A stretch of DNA of 64,000 bases from NCBI GenBank assembly GCA_047609825.1, contig JBLFXJ010000003.1:1-64000 (forward strand), in the 5' to 3' direction. The position numbers were made by a program, and so were the translations under genes. The notes under the pieces are model-generated. The model saw nothing but the letters and a program-made list of their open reading frames with translations. It was not told the DNA's origin and did not search any database. Positions 28,375 through 42,000 of this stretch are shown here, piece after piece; positions within the stretch are counted from its first letter, which is position 1, and every line of letters begins with the position of its first letter. Source of the stretch: GCA-2862545 sp047609825 (lineage in GTDB: Bacteria; Myxococcota_A; UBA796; GCA-2862545).

Positions 28375-30011
28375 TGGATCGTCCCCCGGGACTCGTAGTA
28401 GTAGTCGGCGAACCCACTGCGCACGAGGCGCATCAGGTACTCGTCACCATCGATTGTCTGCACCGGGAGCAGGTCGTACGGCGCCCGGCCCGGATCGAGG
28501 TCGCCATCGAGCGCCAGCGTCGCATCCCAGATTGTGTCGCCGCCATCGTCCGTGGTGACTGCGTGGTAGCTGAACCCGCAGCTGAACGGGCCGAACGGGC
28601 AGCTCGTGTAGTCGTCGATCCCGATGGCCTTGATCTCGTTGAGATCGAAGTTCTCGTGGATGATCAGGTGATGCAGCTCGGCGCCCACCATGTTGCTGTA
28701 GGTGGTGGTGATGTTGCCCGAGTCGCTGCAGTTCACCACGCTGCCGTTGGCCCGCGTGATGAAGTCGGACAGGTAGAAGTGGGGCTCATCCCACGCCGCA
28801 TCCCAGCCGCCGCCGTATTCCGAGTAGAACGACGCGCCGCGATCGGTGTCGTACACCAGGCCGTTGTCGTTGTACACCCAGTCGACCACCGCATCCGCCA
28901 CCGAATCATGGTTCGCAGGCGTTCCCTCGATGGCCCGCAGGAGCGGGTCGATAGCGGCGAGCCACGGGTTGTACTTGGAGTCGGGCCAGCCGAAGGTGGC
29001 CGGGCCGAGCACCCGGTAGGCCCGGAACGGGAACGTCTGGGACCCTACCTCGGTCTCGCCCACGGAGAACGACAGGGTGAGATCCTCATCGGTGATCCCG
29101 ACCGTGTCGCCGAGGGGAGCGTCGCGCATCAGCGTGACCGTGCGGCCATCCGCGAGCGGGTTGCCCTCGAGCACGGTCCATCCGTCCACCGAGAGCATCA
29201 CCTCGGCCTCATCGAGCCCGGTGTGTCCCAACTCGCTCTGCCAGCCCCACCCCACCACCAGCGTGAGCACCGGCTGGCTGTCGAACGCGTACACCGTGGG
29301 CATGGTGTCGGTGATCGACGTGCCCATGACGGTCTCTTCGTCGATGGGCGGGAACGACACCGGCACGCCGTCGGGGGTGTCGAGGCTGTCCAGCGCCGCC
29401 AGGGCATACGCCGGATCCTGGAGCGCGCCATCACCGGGGTAGTACAACGGGACCCGGGTAGACGTGAGCCCGCCGTCGTCCTCGGCGTACACCTCGGTCA
29501 TCCCGACCCGCACCACGGACAGGGTGTCCACGGCCAGCTCGAGGCTGGTGTGGACCTCGGCATGCAGTTCGAACTGGCCGACGCCAGCCCAGCCATCCCC
29601 AGCACGGCCATCCCAGGCGCCGGTGAGTTCGCCGGATGCATCGACCACGCCGTCCAGTTCCCACACGACCTGCTCGGCGTGCACGATGCGCACCGTGAGG
29701 CTCACGCCGGGGTCGGTCGTGACCACCCACTCGACGGGCTCGCCGTGGAATGGGTCGAGCCCATCCGCACCCCATGCTGCCGCAACCGGCACTGGCTCTG
29801 GCGTGGTGCCGCCCGTGCCCGTGCCCGTGCCACCGCCCGTCGCCGAGCCACCACCCGTCGCCGAGCCACCGCCCGTCGCCGAGCCACCACCCGTCGCCGA
29901 GCCACCGCCCGTCGCCGAGCCGCCGGTGGCCGCGGCAGGTCCGCCCTTGCCAGCGCCGGTCAGGTCAGCGGTGCCCGGGGTGCACGCGAACATCACCAGT
30001 AGCCACACCAT
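28371..30011 (-). CDS. Transglutaminase-like lipoprotein, probably a separate gene within the giant frame
   Basis: In-frame with the giant repeat gene but with all signs of its own start: GGGAG 5 bases before ATG 30011, a lipoprotein signal MVWLLVMFAC, and a Gly-rich (SATGGG)n linker encoded by 18-bp repeats. An FlgD-like Ig segment (GELTGAWDGRAGDGWAGVGQ) follows near residue 130. Residues 400-500 resemble the papain/transglutaminase fold: Cys428 in VVNCSDSGN, His483 in FSYHAVTTDDG and Asp496 in IWDATLALD, an order and spacing that suits a Cys-His-Asp triad. It could cross-link, cleave or anchor the neighbouring repeat protein; that is inference. Product 546 residues; the stop overlaps the next gene. 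Confidence 0.72.
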   Translation of the reverse strand: MVWLLVMFACTPGTADLTGAGKGGPAAATGGSATGGGSATGGGSATGGGSATGGGSATGGGTGTGTGGTTPEPVPVAAAWGADGLDPFHGEPVEWVVTTDPGVSLTVRIVHAEQVVWELDGVVDASGELTGAWDGRAGDGWAGVGQFELHAEVHTSLELAVDTLSVVRVGMTEVYAEDDGGLTSTRVPLYYPGDGALQDPAYALAALDSLDTPDGVPVSFPPIDEETVMGTSITDTMPTVYAFDSQPVLTLVVGWGWQSELGHTGLDEAEVMLSVDGWTVLEGNPLADGRTVTLMRDAPLGDTVGITDEDLTLSFSVGETEVGSQTFPFRAYRVLGPATFGWPDSKYNPWLAAIDPLLRAIEGTPANHDSVADAVVDWVYNDNGLVYDTDRGASFYSEYGGGWDAAWDEPHFYLSDFITRANGSVVNCSDSGNITTTYSNMVGAELHHLIIHENFDLNEIKAIGIDDYTSCPFGPFSCGFSYHAVTTDDGGDTIWDATLALDGDLDPGRAPYDLLPVQTIDGDEYLMRLVRSGFADYYYESRGTIQ

Positions 30012-33000
30012 CCGCACTCCCTGTGCCTGATCAGGGTAGCGCGGGTTTGCTCTGCCGATGTGAAAACACGGTGCGAAACGACGTGGGCCCGCCCCTCCGA
30101 GACAGGCGGGCCCCGCGCGGTCGCGCCGCCGCGGGCAGGGAGTGGGGATGGTGCCCACGCCCACGATGGTGATGGTGCCCGAGTCGGCGACCGACGGTGC
30201 ACCACCGCTCGTGGTGTTCAGCAGGTCGTCCAGGTTGGCGGTGACCGTGTCGGCCGGCAACGCGCCCTCCAGCGAGAAGGTGCCTGCCGACGTGGCATCC
30301 AGAACGAAGCCGGGTGCCTCGTTACCGGCAATGGCCGTGGCCACGGTGCAGGCGCCGCCGATCGTAGCGTAGGTGATGTCGCCCGACCCGGCGGAGATGG
30401 TGTTGCCATCCACCGTGACGTTCAGCGTGGACGACCCCGCGCTGCCGAAGGCGAAGGCGTCGCCGCCAGCGCCGACCGCCGAGGCCGCGCCCACCGCGTT
30501 GCCGTCGATCAACGAGGTGACGGTCGAGGTGGTGACCAGCGTGAAGTCCGCCGCCACGGCCAGGTCGTCGAAGTCGTTGTCGGTGATGCTGACCAGGATG
30601 TCATCCAGCGCGCCGGCATCCACGAGCACACCAGCACCTGGGGTAAGGCCACCGAGCGCTGCACTGCCGCCGTCCACGGCGTTGAGCGTGAAGGTGTACT
30701 CGGCGTTGGTGCCGCCGGAGTCGCCGAGCACCAGGAATGCATCGCCATCGAAGTCGTGCACGGTGTTCGCCGACACCGTGAGGACCGATGCGATGGTCTC
30801 GACCGTGTCGCCCAGGTGCACAACACCGCCCGATGCGAAGCCGGAGATGTCGTTGCCGGAGATGGCGAACACGCCGGAGTCCGGGCTGCCGGTGATGGTG
30901 ATGCCGTCGACCATGCCGAGCGCGTCCACGCCGTTGCCGACGAGCACGTTGTCGGACAGCGTGACCGACGGCCCGACCGCCGAGACGTAGTCCACCGTGA
31001 TGCCGGTGCCGCAGACGCGGAGCAGCGTGTCATCGACCACCAGCGTGCCGACCTCGGAGGTGGTCACGCCCGACCCGCTGGCCCCGTCCACCCGGGACGT
31101 GACCACGGACACACTCGAGGCCGACGCGCTGATGCCGTCCACCAGCGGGAACGACGGGGCGACGAAGGCCGAGCCATCCCCGGCCTCGCCCACGCTGAAC
31201 AGATCGGCGTGGCCGGCGTCGGTGGCGTGGCGCACGAACGGTCCGAACAGCTCCGGCGAGCGCACGAGGCTCTGGTCCGAGCTGCCCTCGGCGCCGTCAT
31301 AGGTCATGGTGTCGAGCACCGTGCCCATGGCGGAGGTGAGCGTGACCGAGTCGCCGGCGTTGGCCAGCGACAGTGAGCCATCGCCCACGATGTGGGTCGC
31401 GTTCGGCGGCAGCGAGCACGAGGGCGTGCCTCCGCCGAACACCACGATGGCGTCGCCCGGGTCGAGGATGGTGCCCGGCGCGAATGTGTGTCGCACCGCA
31501 GACGCATCCGACAGAGTGGCCCCGGTGAGGTTCACCGGGTGCTCGGTGTGGTTGACGATCTCGACGAACTCGTCATGTGTCGGGCTCACGACCGCGTCGC
31601 AGTTCGCGTCGCCCAGCACGCCGTCTGGGTCGGGGTGCACCTCGTTGATCACCACTCCGCCGCCGGCGACGATGTCCACGTCGACCACGTCGAGCGTGCC
31701 CGAGGCGGAGGCGATGCCGGTGGTGGTGAGCTGGATGCCCACATCGTGGACCGACACGGCGTCGGCGGGCGCCAGGCCGGTGCCCACGTCGATGCCGAAG
31801 GTCGCCTCTGCGAGGTCGAGGCCCGCGATCTCGAAGTCGCCCGAGGCGCCATCCGGGATCTCGACCACCACCCCACCCACGTTGGTGAGCACGGGCCGGC
31901 CACCAGCGGAAGCGAGCGCGATGGCGTCGACCACCAAGTCCACCCCCTCGCCGATCAGCCGCTGGTCGTCGGAGAGCACCACGCCCGCGTCGTACCCGGC
32001 CGGCGTGCCGTCACCGGCCATGACGTAGAGCACATCGCCCGCGCCCGACGCCGTCTCGGCGGCGAGCAGGGTGTCGAACGGCGCATCCTCGGTGCCGTCA
32101 CCGCCCGGAGCCACCGCGTTGTCGACGAACCACACGAGGGTGCCGAGCGTGATGTCGACGCTGCCTACGTCCGAGCCGTCGTCGTCGGTGATGGTGTAGT
32201 CGAAGCTGTCGACGGTGCTGCCCACACCGGCGGGCGGCACGTAGGTGAAGCTGCCGTCGGCGCCGAGGTCGACCGTGCCACCGAGCGCAGTGGCGCCGCC
32301 GACGATGGGCGTGAGCGTGAACGGGTCGGCCTCAGTCTCGAGATCGTTGTCGAGCACGCCGCCCAGCGCAGCCTGCACATAGGTGGCGCCGCCGACCCAG
32401 GTGTAGGCGTCGTCCACCGCCAGCGGAGGCGTCGGCGCCCCGGTGATGGTGATGGTGACGACCGCGGTGTCGGTGCCGATCCCGTCGGTGATCTCGTACG
32501 TGAAGGTGTCTACACCTGCGAACCCGGGGTCGGGCTCGTACAGGAAGCTGCCATCTGCCGCGAGCGTGACCGCGCCATCGGTGGGATCGACCACCGGCGT
32601 GGTGTTCACCGTGAGGCCGTCGGCGTCGATGTCCACGTCGTTGTCGAGCAGGCCCGGCGCACCGACGCTGAGGTCCACGTCTTCGTCAGTGACGTAGGCG
32701 TCGGCATTCGCGATGGGCGCGTCGTCGACCGCGTTGACCGTGATGGTCACAGTGGCGGTGTCGGTGAGGGCGCCGTCGCTGATCTCGTAGGTGAAGCTGT
32801 CGGGCCCGTTGTAGTCAGCCGTCGGCGTGTAGGTGAAGCTGCCGTCCGAGGCGAGGGAGAGCACGCCGTTGGCCACATTCACCACCGGCGAGGTGTTGAC
32901 CAGCAGCCCGTCACCGTCGATGTCGGTGTCGTTGGCCAACACGCCGCCGAGGTCGCCCACGACCAGCGAGCCGTCCTCCGCCACCACGAAGCCGGTGTCG

Positions 33001-36000
33001 TCCAGCGCGACCGGGGCATCATTGGTCGGGTCGACCGTGATCGACACCGTGGCGGTGTCGGTCAGGGCGCCGTCGCTGATCTCGTAGGTGAAGGAGTCGC
33101 CACCGTTGTAGTCGGGGTCCGGGAAGTAGACGAACGAGCCATCCAGGGACAGGACCACGTCGCCGTGCGTGGGCAGCACCACGGGGGTGGTGTTCAGCGT
33201 GATGGCGTCGCCGTCGATGTCAGAGTCGTTCGTGAGCACGCCGCTGGGCGCGCCGACCACCAACACCGCGTCCTCGTCCACCGCGTACCCGCTGTCGGGG
33301 TCGGCCTGGGGCGGATCGTTGATGGCGTTGACCGTGATGGTCGCGACGGCCGTATCGGTCAGCGCGCCGTCCGACACCTGGTACACGAACGAGTCGACCC
33401 CGGAGAAGTCGGGATCGGGCGTGTAGTCGAAGGATCCGTCGGCGCTGAGCACCAGCACACCATCGCTCGGCGGCGAGGTGACGGACACCGACAGGCCATC
33501 GCCGTCCACGTCCGTGTCGTTCGTGCGCACACCCGACACGATGTCGACCGACAGCGAGCTGTCTTCGTCCACTGCGTAGCCGCCGTCGTCGACGGCCACG
33601 GGCGCGTCGTTCACCGGCGTGACCGTGATGGTCACCGAGGCCTGCGACGTGCCGCCGGCGCCATCGTCGATCTCGTAGGTGAAGGTGTCGACGCCGTTGT
33701 AGTTGGGATCCGGCGTGTAGGTGAACGAGCCGTCCGACGCGAGCGACAGCGCCCCGTTGACCACGTTCACGATGGGCGAGGTGTCCACGGTGAGGGCGTC
33801 GAGATCGATGTCCGTGTCGTTGGACAACAACCCAGGGGCGCCGACCACCAGCACACCATCCTCGGCGACGACATGCACGTCGTCGTCGGCGGTGGGTGCG
33901 TCGTTCACCGGGTTCACGGTGAGGGTGACGACCGCGGTGTCGGTGAGCACGCCATCGCTGACGGTGTAGGTGAAGCTGTCCGGGCCGTTGTAGTTGGGGG
34001 CCGAATCGTACACGAACGACCCGTCGACGTTGAGCGACAGGGTGCCGTTCGTGGGCAACACCAGCGAGGTGATCGACAGCGCGTCGCCATCCACGTCGGT
34101 GTCGTTGCTCCGCACGCCAGCCACGGGGCCGACGCTCAGGACCAGGTCCTCGTCTACGTCATAGGAGTCGGCCACAGCCACTGGGGCATCGTTGACGGGG
34201 TTCACCGTGATGGTGGCCGTCGCCTGGGCCGTGTCGCCGCCTGGGTCGCTGATCTCGTAGACGAAAGAGTCCACCCCGTTGAAGTCGGGGTTTGGCGTGT
34301 AGTCGAACCCGCCATCGCTATCGAGGACCAGCACCCCGTTCGTCGGGGCCACGATCGGGCTGGTGTTCACGGTGAGCGGCTCGCCATCATCATCGCTGTC
34401 GTTGGCGAGGAGGTTCTCGAACCCGAGCGGTGAGAGGAAGCCATCCTCAGCCATCACGTACGCATCATCGGACGCCACCGGCACGTCGCCGAGCGGGTTG
34501 ACGGTGATGTTCACGGTGGCGGCGGTGGTGTCGATGCCGTCGTCCGCCTCGTAGGTGAAGCTGTCCGGCCCGAAGTAGTCGGGGTCGGGGGTGTAGCGGT
34601 ACGAACCATCGCCGTTCACCGACGCGCCGCCGGCCGCGAAGGTCAGCGTGCCGTGGATCGGGCCGACCAGGATGGTGGAGGTGAGCGCATCGCCGTCTAC
34701 GTCGGAGTCGTTCGCGAGCACGCCAGGTGGCGACACGGCGAGCACACCGTCCTCGGTGACGGCAGCCACATCGTCCACGGCGACCGGAGCATCCTGCACG
34801 TTGCTCACGGTGATGGTCACCGTGGCCGTGTCGTTGAGCACGCCGTCCGTCACCCGGTAGGTGAAGGTGTCCACTCCGAAGAAGTCAGGGTTGGGCGTGT
34901 AGTCGAACGAGCCGTCAGAGTTCAGGTCGACGATGCCGTCGTCCGGCTCGTCGGTCACCGTCGCCGCGGTCAACGACGCGCCCACGTCCACGTCGGTGTC
35001 GTTGATCAGCACACCCGCCAGCGCCGCGACCGTGAGGACCGTGTCTTCATCCATCGGGTACGCGTCGTCCACGCCGACCGGTGCGTCGTTGATCGGGTTG
35101 ACCGTGATGGTGGCCGTGCCCGTGCCCGTCAGAACGCCGTCACTCACGGTGTAGGTGAAGCTGTCCACCCCGTTGAAGTTGGCGTCGGGGGTGTAGGTGA
35201 ACGACCCGTTGGCCGCGAGGGAGAGCGCGCCGTCATCGGTACTGTCGAGCACCGCGATAGTCAGGTCGCTGGTGAGCGTCTCTACGTCGGTGTCGTTCGC
35301 ACGCACTCCCGCCGCTGCGAGCACGCTGAGCACACCGTCTTCGTCGATGGCGTAGCTGTCGTCCACCGCCACCGGCGCGTCGTTCTCCGCCGTGATGTCG
35401 ATGGTGACCGTTGCGGTGTCGGTGAGGGCGCCATCGGACAACGAGTAGACGAAGCTGTCGATGCCGTTGGCGTTGGCGTTGGGCGTGTAGGTGAAGCTGC
35501 CGTTCGAGGCCAGCGCAAGCGCGCCCTTGGTGGGCGGGGTGTCGACCGTCGTGGTGAGCAGGTCGAGGTCTACGTCGGAGTCGTTGGCGATGAGGCCCTC
35601 GAGCGCTCCAACTACCAGCGGCGCATCTTCGGTGGCGTCGTAGGCGTCAGCCAGTGCCACCGGCGCGTCGTTCACCGCAGAGATGTTGATGCTCACCACG
35701 GCGGTGTCGGTCAGGGCGCCGTCGGACACCTGGTAGGTGAAGGTGATCAGGCCGTTGACGTTGGGCGCCGGCGTGTAGGTGAAGGACCCATCCGAGATGA
35801 GGTTCAGCACCCCACTGGCCGGCGGAGCCACCACGCTCGCAGTGAGCAAGCCGGAGTCGATGTCGGAGTCATTGGCAAGCACGCCGGCCAGCGCGCCGAT
35901 GCTGAGCACCTCGTCTTCGTCCATCACGTAGGCTTCGACGGCCGCGACCGGCGCGTCGTTCACCGGGGTGACGTTGATCGACACGCTGCACAGGTCGACG

Positions 36001-39000
36001 CTGGTGATGATGCCGTCGCTCGGCCGGTACGTGAAGCTGTCCGGGCCGTTGTAGTGGGCGTTTGGCGTGTACAGGAAGGTGCCGTCGGGGCGGAGCGTGA
36101 GGGCGCCATTCGCAACACTGCCCACCAAGGTGGCGGTGAGGGGGTCGGCGTCGATGTCGTCGTCGTTGGCCAGCACGCTGGACACGGTGTCGAGCGGGTT
36201 GTCCTCGGACGTGACGAACGGGCCGTCGCCGACACAGGTGGGCCGATCGTTGACGGCGCCAACGGTGAGCGTCACGGTGCCAAGGGTGCCCGCCTCGCTG
36301 TCGGTAGCCCGGTAGGTGAAGGAGTCCACCCCGTCGAAGTCCGGGTCGGGCTGGTAGGTGAACGAGCCGTCGGAGCTCAGTGCGAGCAGCCCGCTCACAG
36401 TGGTGTCGACCAGCACCGCGGTGAGGGCGTCTCCCTCAACGTCGGTGTCGTTGGCCAGCACGCCCGTGAGCACATCGGCCGTGAACAGCACGTCCTCTGT
36501 GGGCACGTACAGGTCGTCGGCCGACACCGGGATGTCGTTCACGGGGTCGACCGAGAGGGTCACGGTGACCGTGGCGCCGGGGCCATCCCCATCCACCGGG
36601 CGGTAGGTGAAGGTCTCCGGCCCAGCGTCGAGGTTGTAGTTCAGGTCTGGCGTGTAGGTGAAGCTGCCGTCGGAGTTCAGGCTCACGTCGCCATTGGGCG
36701 GCCCCACGACGAGCTCGGCCGTGATGGCCTCGCCCTCGAACGGGAACGCGCCATCCACCTCTACGTCGTTGCCGAGCACGCCGGGCACGCCGACCACCAA
36801 GGGGGTGTCCTCGAGGGTGCCGTAGGCGTCCACCACGCCGCGGGGCACATCGCCCTGGGCGGTGACCGTGATGTCCACCGTGGTGGGGCCCACGACGGCG
36901 AGGCCGTCGGACAGGTTGTAGGTGAACTGATCCGGCGCAGGCGAGCTGAACCAGTCCGGGTCGGGCGTGTAGGTGAACGTGCCATCCGACGCGAGCGACA
37001 GCGTGCCGTTGCTCACGTCATCGACCAGCGCCACCGTGAGCACCAGCGAGTCCACGTCGAGGTCGTTGTCCATCACGTTGCCGCCGAGGAGGGTGTCCTC
37101 GTTGACCACGTAGGTGTCGGCCGTCGGCACCGGAACATCGTTGACAGGGTTGATGGTGAGGTTGACCGTGAGCGTGGCGCCGAGGTCGTCATCCTCTGGG
37201 GCGTAGCGGAAGAAATCCTCGCCGTTGTAGTCTGGGGCGGGCGTGTACACGAAGGTGCCGTCGGGGTCGAGCACCAGCGCGCCGTGGCTCGGCTCGGAGA
37301 TGAGGGTGGCGACGAAGGCGTCTCCTTCCACATCGGTGTCGTTGCCGAGCAGACCGGGCGGGCCTGCGATGATGGGCGTGTCTTCGTCGGTGACGAAGGC
37401 GTCCGGCAGGCCGCGTGGGGCGTCGTTCACCGGGTCGATGGTGATCTCGACCAGACCGACGACCTCGAAGGTGCCGTCGCTCACCCGGTAGGTGAACGTG
37501 TCGTCGACCGTGGTGCCGTCGCCGTCGCCGTCTTCGTCGACGAACGGCGTGTACACGAACGAGCCGTTCGCGTTGAAGGTCAGCGTGCCGAGCACGGGCA
37601 GGGCGTCGATGCCGACCACCGTGAGCGACTCGCCTTCGAGGTCGAAGTCGTTCGACAGCATGCCGGCGAAGCGGTCGACATTGAGCACCGTGTCTTCGGT
37701 GACCACGTAGGCGTCATCCACCACGATCGGCGCATCATCCTCTGCGCCGACGTTGATGGTGACCGTGATGGCCGACGAGAGCAGTGCTCCGTCATCAGCC
37801 TGGTAGGTGAACGACTCCGGGCCGGCGAAGTCCGCCGCCGGCGTGTAGGTGAACGAGCCATCCAACGCCAGCGACACGCTGCCCAGCGGCGGCGGGGACA
37901 AGATCACGGCCGTCAGGGCGTCGCCGTCTACGTCGGAGTCGTTGGCGAGCACGCCGCGGATCGAGTCGACCACCAGGGGCTCATCTTCGCGGGTGTCGTA
38001 GATGTCGGCCACGCCCGTGGGCGCGTCGTTCACCGGGGCCACCGTGATGGTGACCGTGCTCGGGACGGAGTCGGGCACGAAGCCGTCGCGGGCGCGGTAC
38101 TGGAAGCTGTCCGGCCCGTGGTAGTTCGGGTCGGGGTCGTACTCCCACGTGCCATCACCTGCGAGCACGAGGTCGCCGTGGAGTGGGTTGGCCACGACCA
38201 CGGCCTCGATCAGGGGGTCGCCATCGACCTCCACATCATTGTCGAGCACGCTGACCGGTGAGCTGACGAACAGCACATCCTCATCGACGGTGAACGCATC
38301 GGCGACGGGGCGGGGCGCGTCGTTCACCGGGGCCACGGTGATCGTGGCGGTCGCAGTGCCGAGTCCGCCACGGCCGTCGGCGATCTGGTAGGTGAAGCTG
38401 TCTACGCCAGTGGCGTCGGCAGCAGGCGTGTAGACGAAGGAGCCGTCGGCGTCGAGCACGAGCGCGCCAGCGCTGGTCGAGGCCAGCAGGCTGACCGTCA
38501 TCGGATCGCCGTCAGCGTCGGAGTCGTTCGCGAGCACGCCGAACAGCGGCGGAACATCCAGCACCGTGTCTTCCACGGCGTCGAACGCGTCGTCGGTGCC
38601 CACAGGGGCGTCGTTGCCGTCGCCCACCGTGATGGTGACCACCGCCGTGTCACCAGGGCCGGTGGGGTCGTTGACCCGGTAGGTGAAGGTATCCACGCCC
38701 GAGAAGTCGATATCCGAGGTGTAGGTGAACGAACCGTCCAAATCGAGCGCCAGGGATCCGTTGGGCGTGGTGGCGACCAGCGTGGCCGTGAGCACATCAC
38801 CATCGATGTCGGTGTCGTTTGCGAGCACGCCGAGCACAGACGAGATGTCGATCTCCTCCTCTTCGGTCGCCGCGTAGGCATCAGGAGCGGCCGTCGGAGC
38901 GTCGTTCACCGGGTTCACGGTGATCCGCGCGGTGGCAACCGCCGAGTCCAGCGCGCCATCGTTGGCCGTGTAGGTGAACGAATCCTCACCGTTGAAGTTC

Positions 39001-42000
39001 GGGCCCGGCGTGTACGTGAACGATCCGTTGGCGTTGAGCGACAACACGCCCTCGGTGGTCGTGGCCACGAGGTCGGCGGTGAGCGGCTCGCCGTCGATGT
39101 CGAAGTCGTTGGCGAGCACCCCGGAGACGGAGGGCACGCTCAACACCGCATCTTCGTCGATGTCGTAGGCGTCGTCGGCCACCACCGGCGCATCATCGTC
39201 GTTTTCGACCGTGATGGTGACGGTGGCCTCGGCCGACAGGTCGCCGAAGTCGTCGATCTGGTACCGGAAGCTGTCGACCCCGATGAAGTCGAGGTTCGGC
39301 GTGTACACGAACGCGCCGTCGGCGCCCAGGGCGACCGAGCCGTTGGCGGGGTCGGTGACCTTGACAGCGGTGAGCGAGAGGGGGTCGGACTCCACATCGT
39401 TGTCGTTCGACAGCACACCGGAGAGTGCGTCGATGGACAGCGGGGTGTCCTCCCCCGTGACGTAGTTGTCATCGACCGTGACCGCGACATCGTTCACCGC
39501 GGTGACGGTGATGTTCACCGTGGTGGGCGCCGAGCGCTCGATGCCATCGAAGGCTTGGTAGGTGAAGCTGTCCGGGCCGTTGTAGTTGGCGTCTCCGGTG
39601 TAGGTGAACGAGCCGTCGCCCACGAGCAGCACGGTGCCGTTGGCGGGGCGCACGCCGAGCAGAGCGGACATCGCGTCGCCCTCGAGATCGGTGTCGTTGC
39701 CGAGCACACCGGGGGCGTCGACCACGAGGGGCACATCCTCGGCCACGACGTAGTCGTCATCGAGCGTGCGCGGTGCGTCGTTCTCTCCACCGACCGTGAG
39801 GGTGACGGTGGCCGGCGCGCTGGTGGCGCCGCGGCTGTCGTCGACCACGTACACGAAGCTGTCGGGACCGACGTAGTCGGCCTCGGGCATGAACTCGAAG
39901 CCGCCGTCGGCCGCGAGCACCAGCGCACCGTGGATCGGCGACACGGTGACGCGGGCGGACATCAGGTCGCCCTCGGGATCGCTGTCGTTGTCGAGCACGC
40001 CAGGCGCGTCCACCACGAGGAGGGTGTCTTCGATCACGCCGTAGGCGTCGTCTTCCACGTCGGGTGCGTCGTTGCTGTCGCCGACGTTGATGGTGACGGT
40101 TGTGTACGCGGAGCGCAGGAAGCCGTCGAACGCCTGGTAGGTGAAGGTGTCGTCGCCGATGAAGTCTTCGTCCGGCGTGTAGGTGAAGCTGCCGTCCGGG
40201 TTCATGTCGAGATCGCCGTTGCTCGGCGGGCGGCGCACCTCGGCGGTGAGCGGGTCGTCTACGCCGTGGGACGGGTCGTCGGCGTCGGTGTCGTTGGCCA
40301 GCACACCGGCCAGCGCGTCGCGCTCCAGCGTGGTGTCTTCCGACGCGAAGTACAGGTCGGCCACGCCGACCGGGGCGTCGTTGATCGGCTGCACGTCGAG
40401 GGTGACGGTGGTGATGGCGCTGTTCAGCAGGCCGTCGGTGGCGCGGTAGGTGAACGTGTCGATCCCGACGAAGTCGACGTTCGGCGTGTAGGTGAAGGTG
40501 CCGTCGGCCCGGAGTTCGAACTCCAGCGCGTTGGTAGGCGCGCCCACTCCGATCGCGGTGAGCGGATCCTCGTCCACGTCGCTGTCGTTGCGGAGCACGC
40601 CGTTGACCAGGCCGGCGACGAAGGTGGTGTCTTCGTCGAAGATGTACGGCCCGTCATCCACGCCGATCGGCGCGTCGTTCGCGGGCTCGACCGTGATGAA
40701 GACGGTGGCCGGGTCCGAGTCGAGCACGCCATCCGACGCGACGTAGGTGAAGAAGTCGTCGCCGACGAAGTCGAGGTCCGGCGTGTAGAGGAGCCCGCCA
40801 TCCGAGTCCAGGCTGAGCGCGCCGGAGACCGGGGGCAGCACCACGAACGACGACAGGGCGTCGAAGTCGATGTCGCTGTCGTTGCTCAACACACCCGGTG
40901 GGTCGATGAGCAGCGCCACATCTTCGTCCGTGACGTAGGCGTCGCTCAGCGCCACGGGGCGGTCGTTGACCGGCAGTACGTTGATCGTGACCAGGGTAGG
41001 CGTGGAGAGCGCGCGCCCATCCGTGGCCACGTACTCGAAGAAGTCGACCCCGTTGAAGTTCCGATTCGGGGTGTACACGAAGGAGCCATCACCCGAGAGC
41101 AGCACGCTGCCGTTGCTCGCCGGCGTCTCGAGGTCGACCGCGAGGCCATCCATGTCCACGTCGGAGTCGTTGACCAACAAGCCCGGCGCGTCGACGACCA
41201 GCGAGGTGTCTTCGTCGACCACGTACGGGCCATCCGGCCCAGCGACCGGCGCATCGTTCTGCGGCGTGACGGTGATGGTGACCGTGGCTGGTGCGGACAC
41301 GGTGCCGCTAGGGTCCTGGGCCCGGTACGTGAAGGTGTCGACGCCGTTGTAGTCGGGGTCTGGGAGATAGGTGAACGTGCCGTCGTCGTTCAGGTCGAAG
41401 GCCGCATCGTGGAGCGGCGAATCCACCAGCACCGCGATCAGCTCGAGCACGTCGTCGCGGTCGCCTGGCACGTCGGGGTCGGCGAGATCGATGTCGGTGT
41501 CGCCCGCGAGCACGCCCTCAGCGGGGTCGGTCACGTCGAGCCGGGTGTCCTCGGCCACGCTGTACGCATCAGCATCGGCGACCGGGCCGTCGTTGCGCTG
41601 CGCCACGTTGATGGCGACCGTGGCGACCCCAGAGAACTCCACTCCGTCGAACGCGAAGTAGGTGAACGAGTCGGGGCCGTTGAAGTCGGGGTCTGGGCGG
41701 TAGGTGAAGCTACCGTCGGCGAGCAGGCCCCCGACCAGCAAGCCATGGGCTGGCGGCACGTTGAGCTGGGCGGTGATGTCCACGCCAGGCACGGCGCCGG
41801 GATCGTCGGGGTCGCTGTCGTTGCCCAACACGCCGGGCGGACCGACGACCAGATCGGTGTCTTCGATGGCGTCGAGTGCATCGTCCACCGCGATGGGCGC
41901 ATCGTTCTCGATGCCGACGTTCACGCTCACCACGGCGGGGAGGGAGTCGATGCGGCCGTCGTTCACCACGTAGGTGAAGGTGTCCAACCCGTTGAATCCG

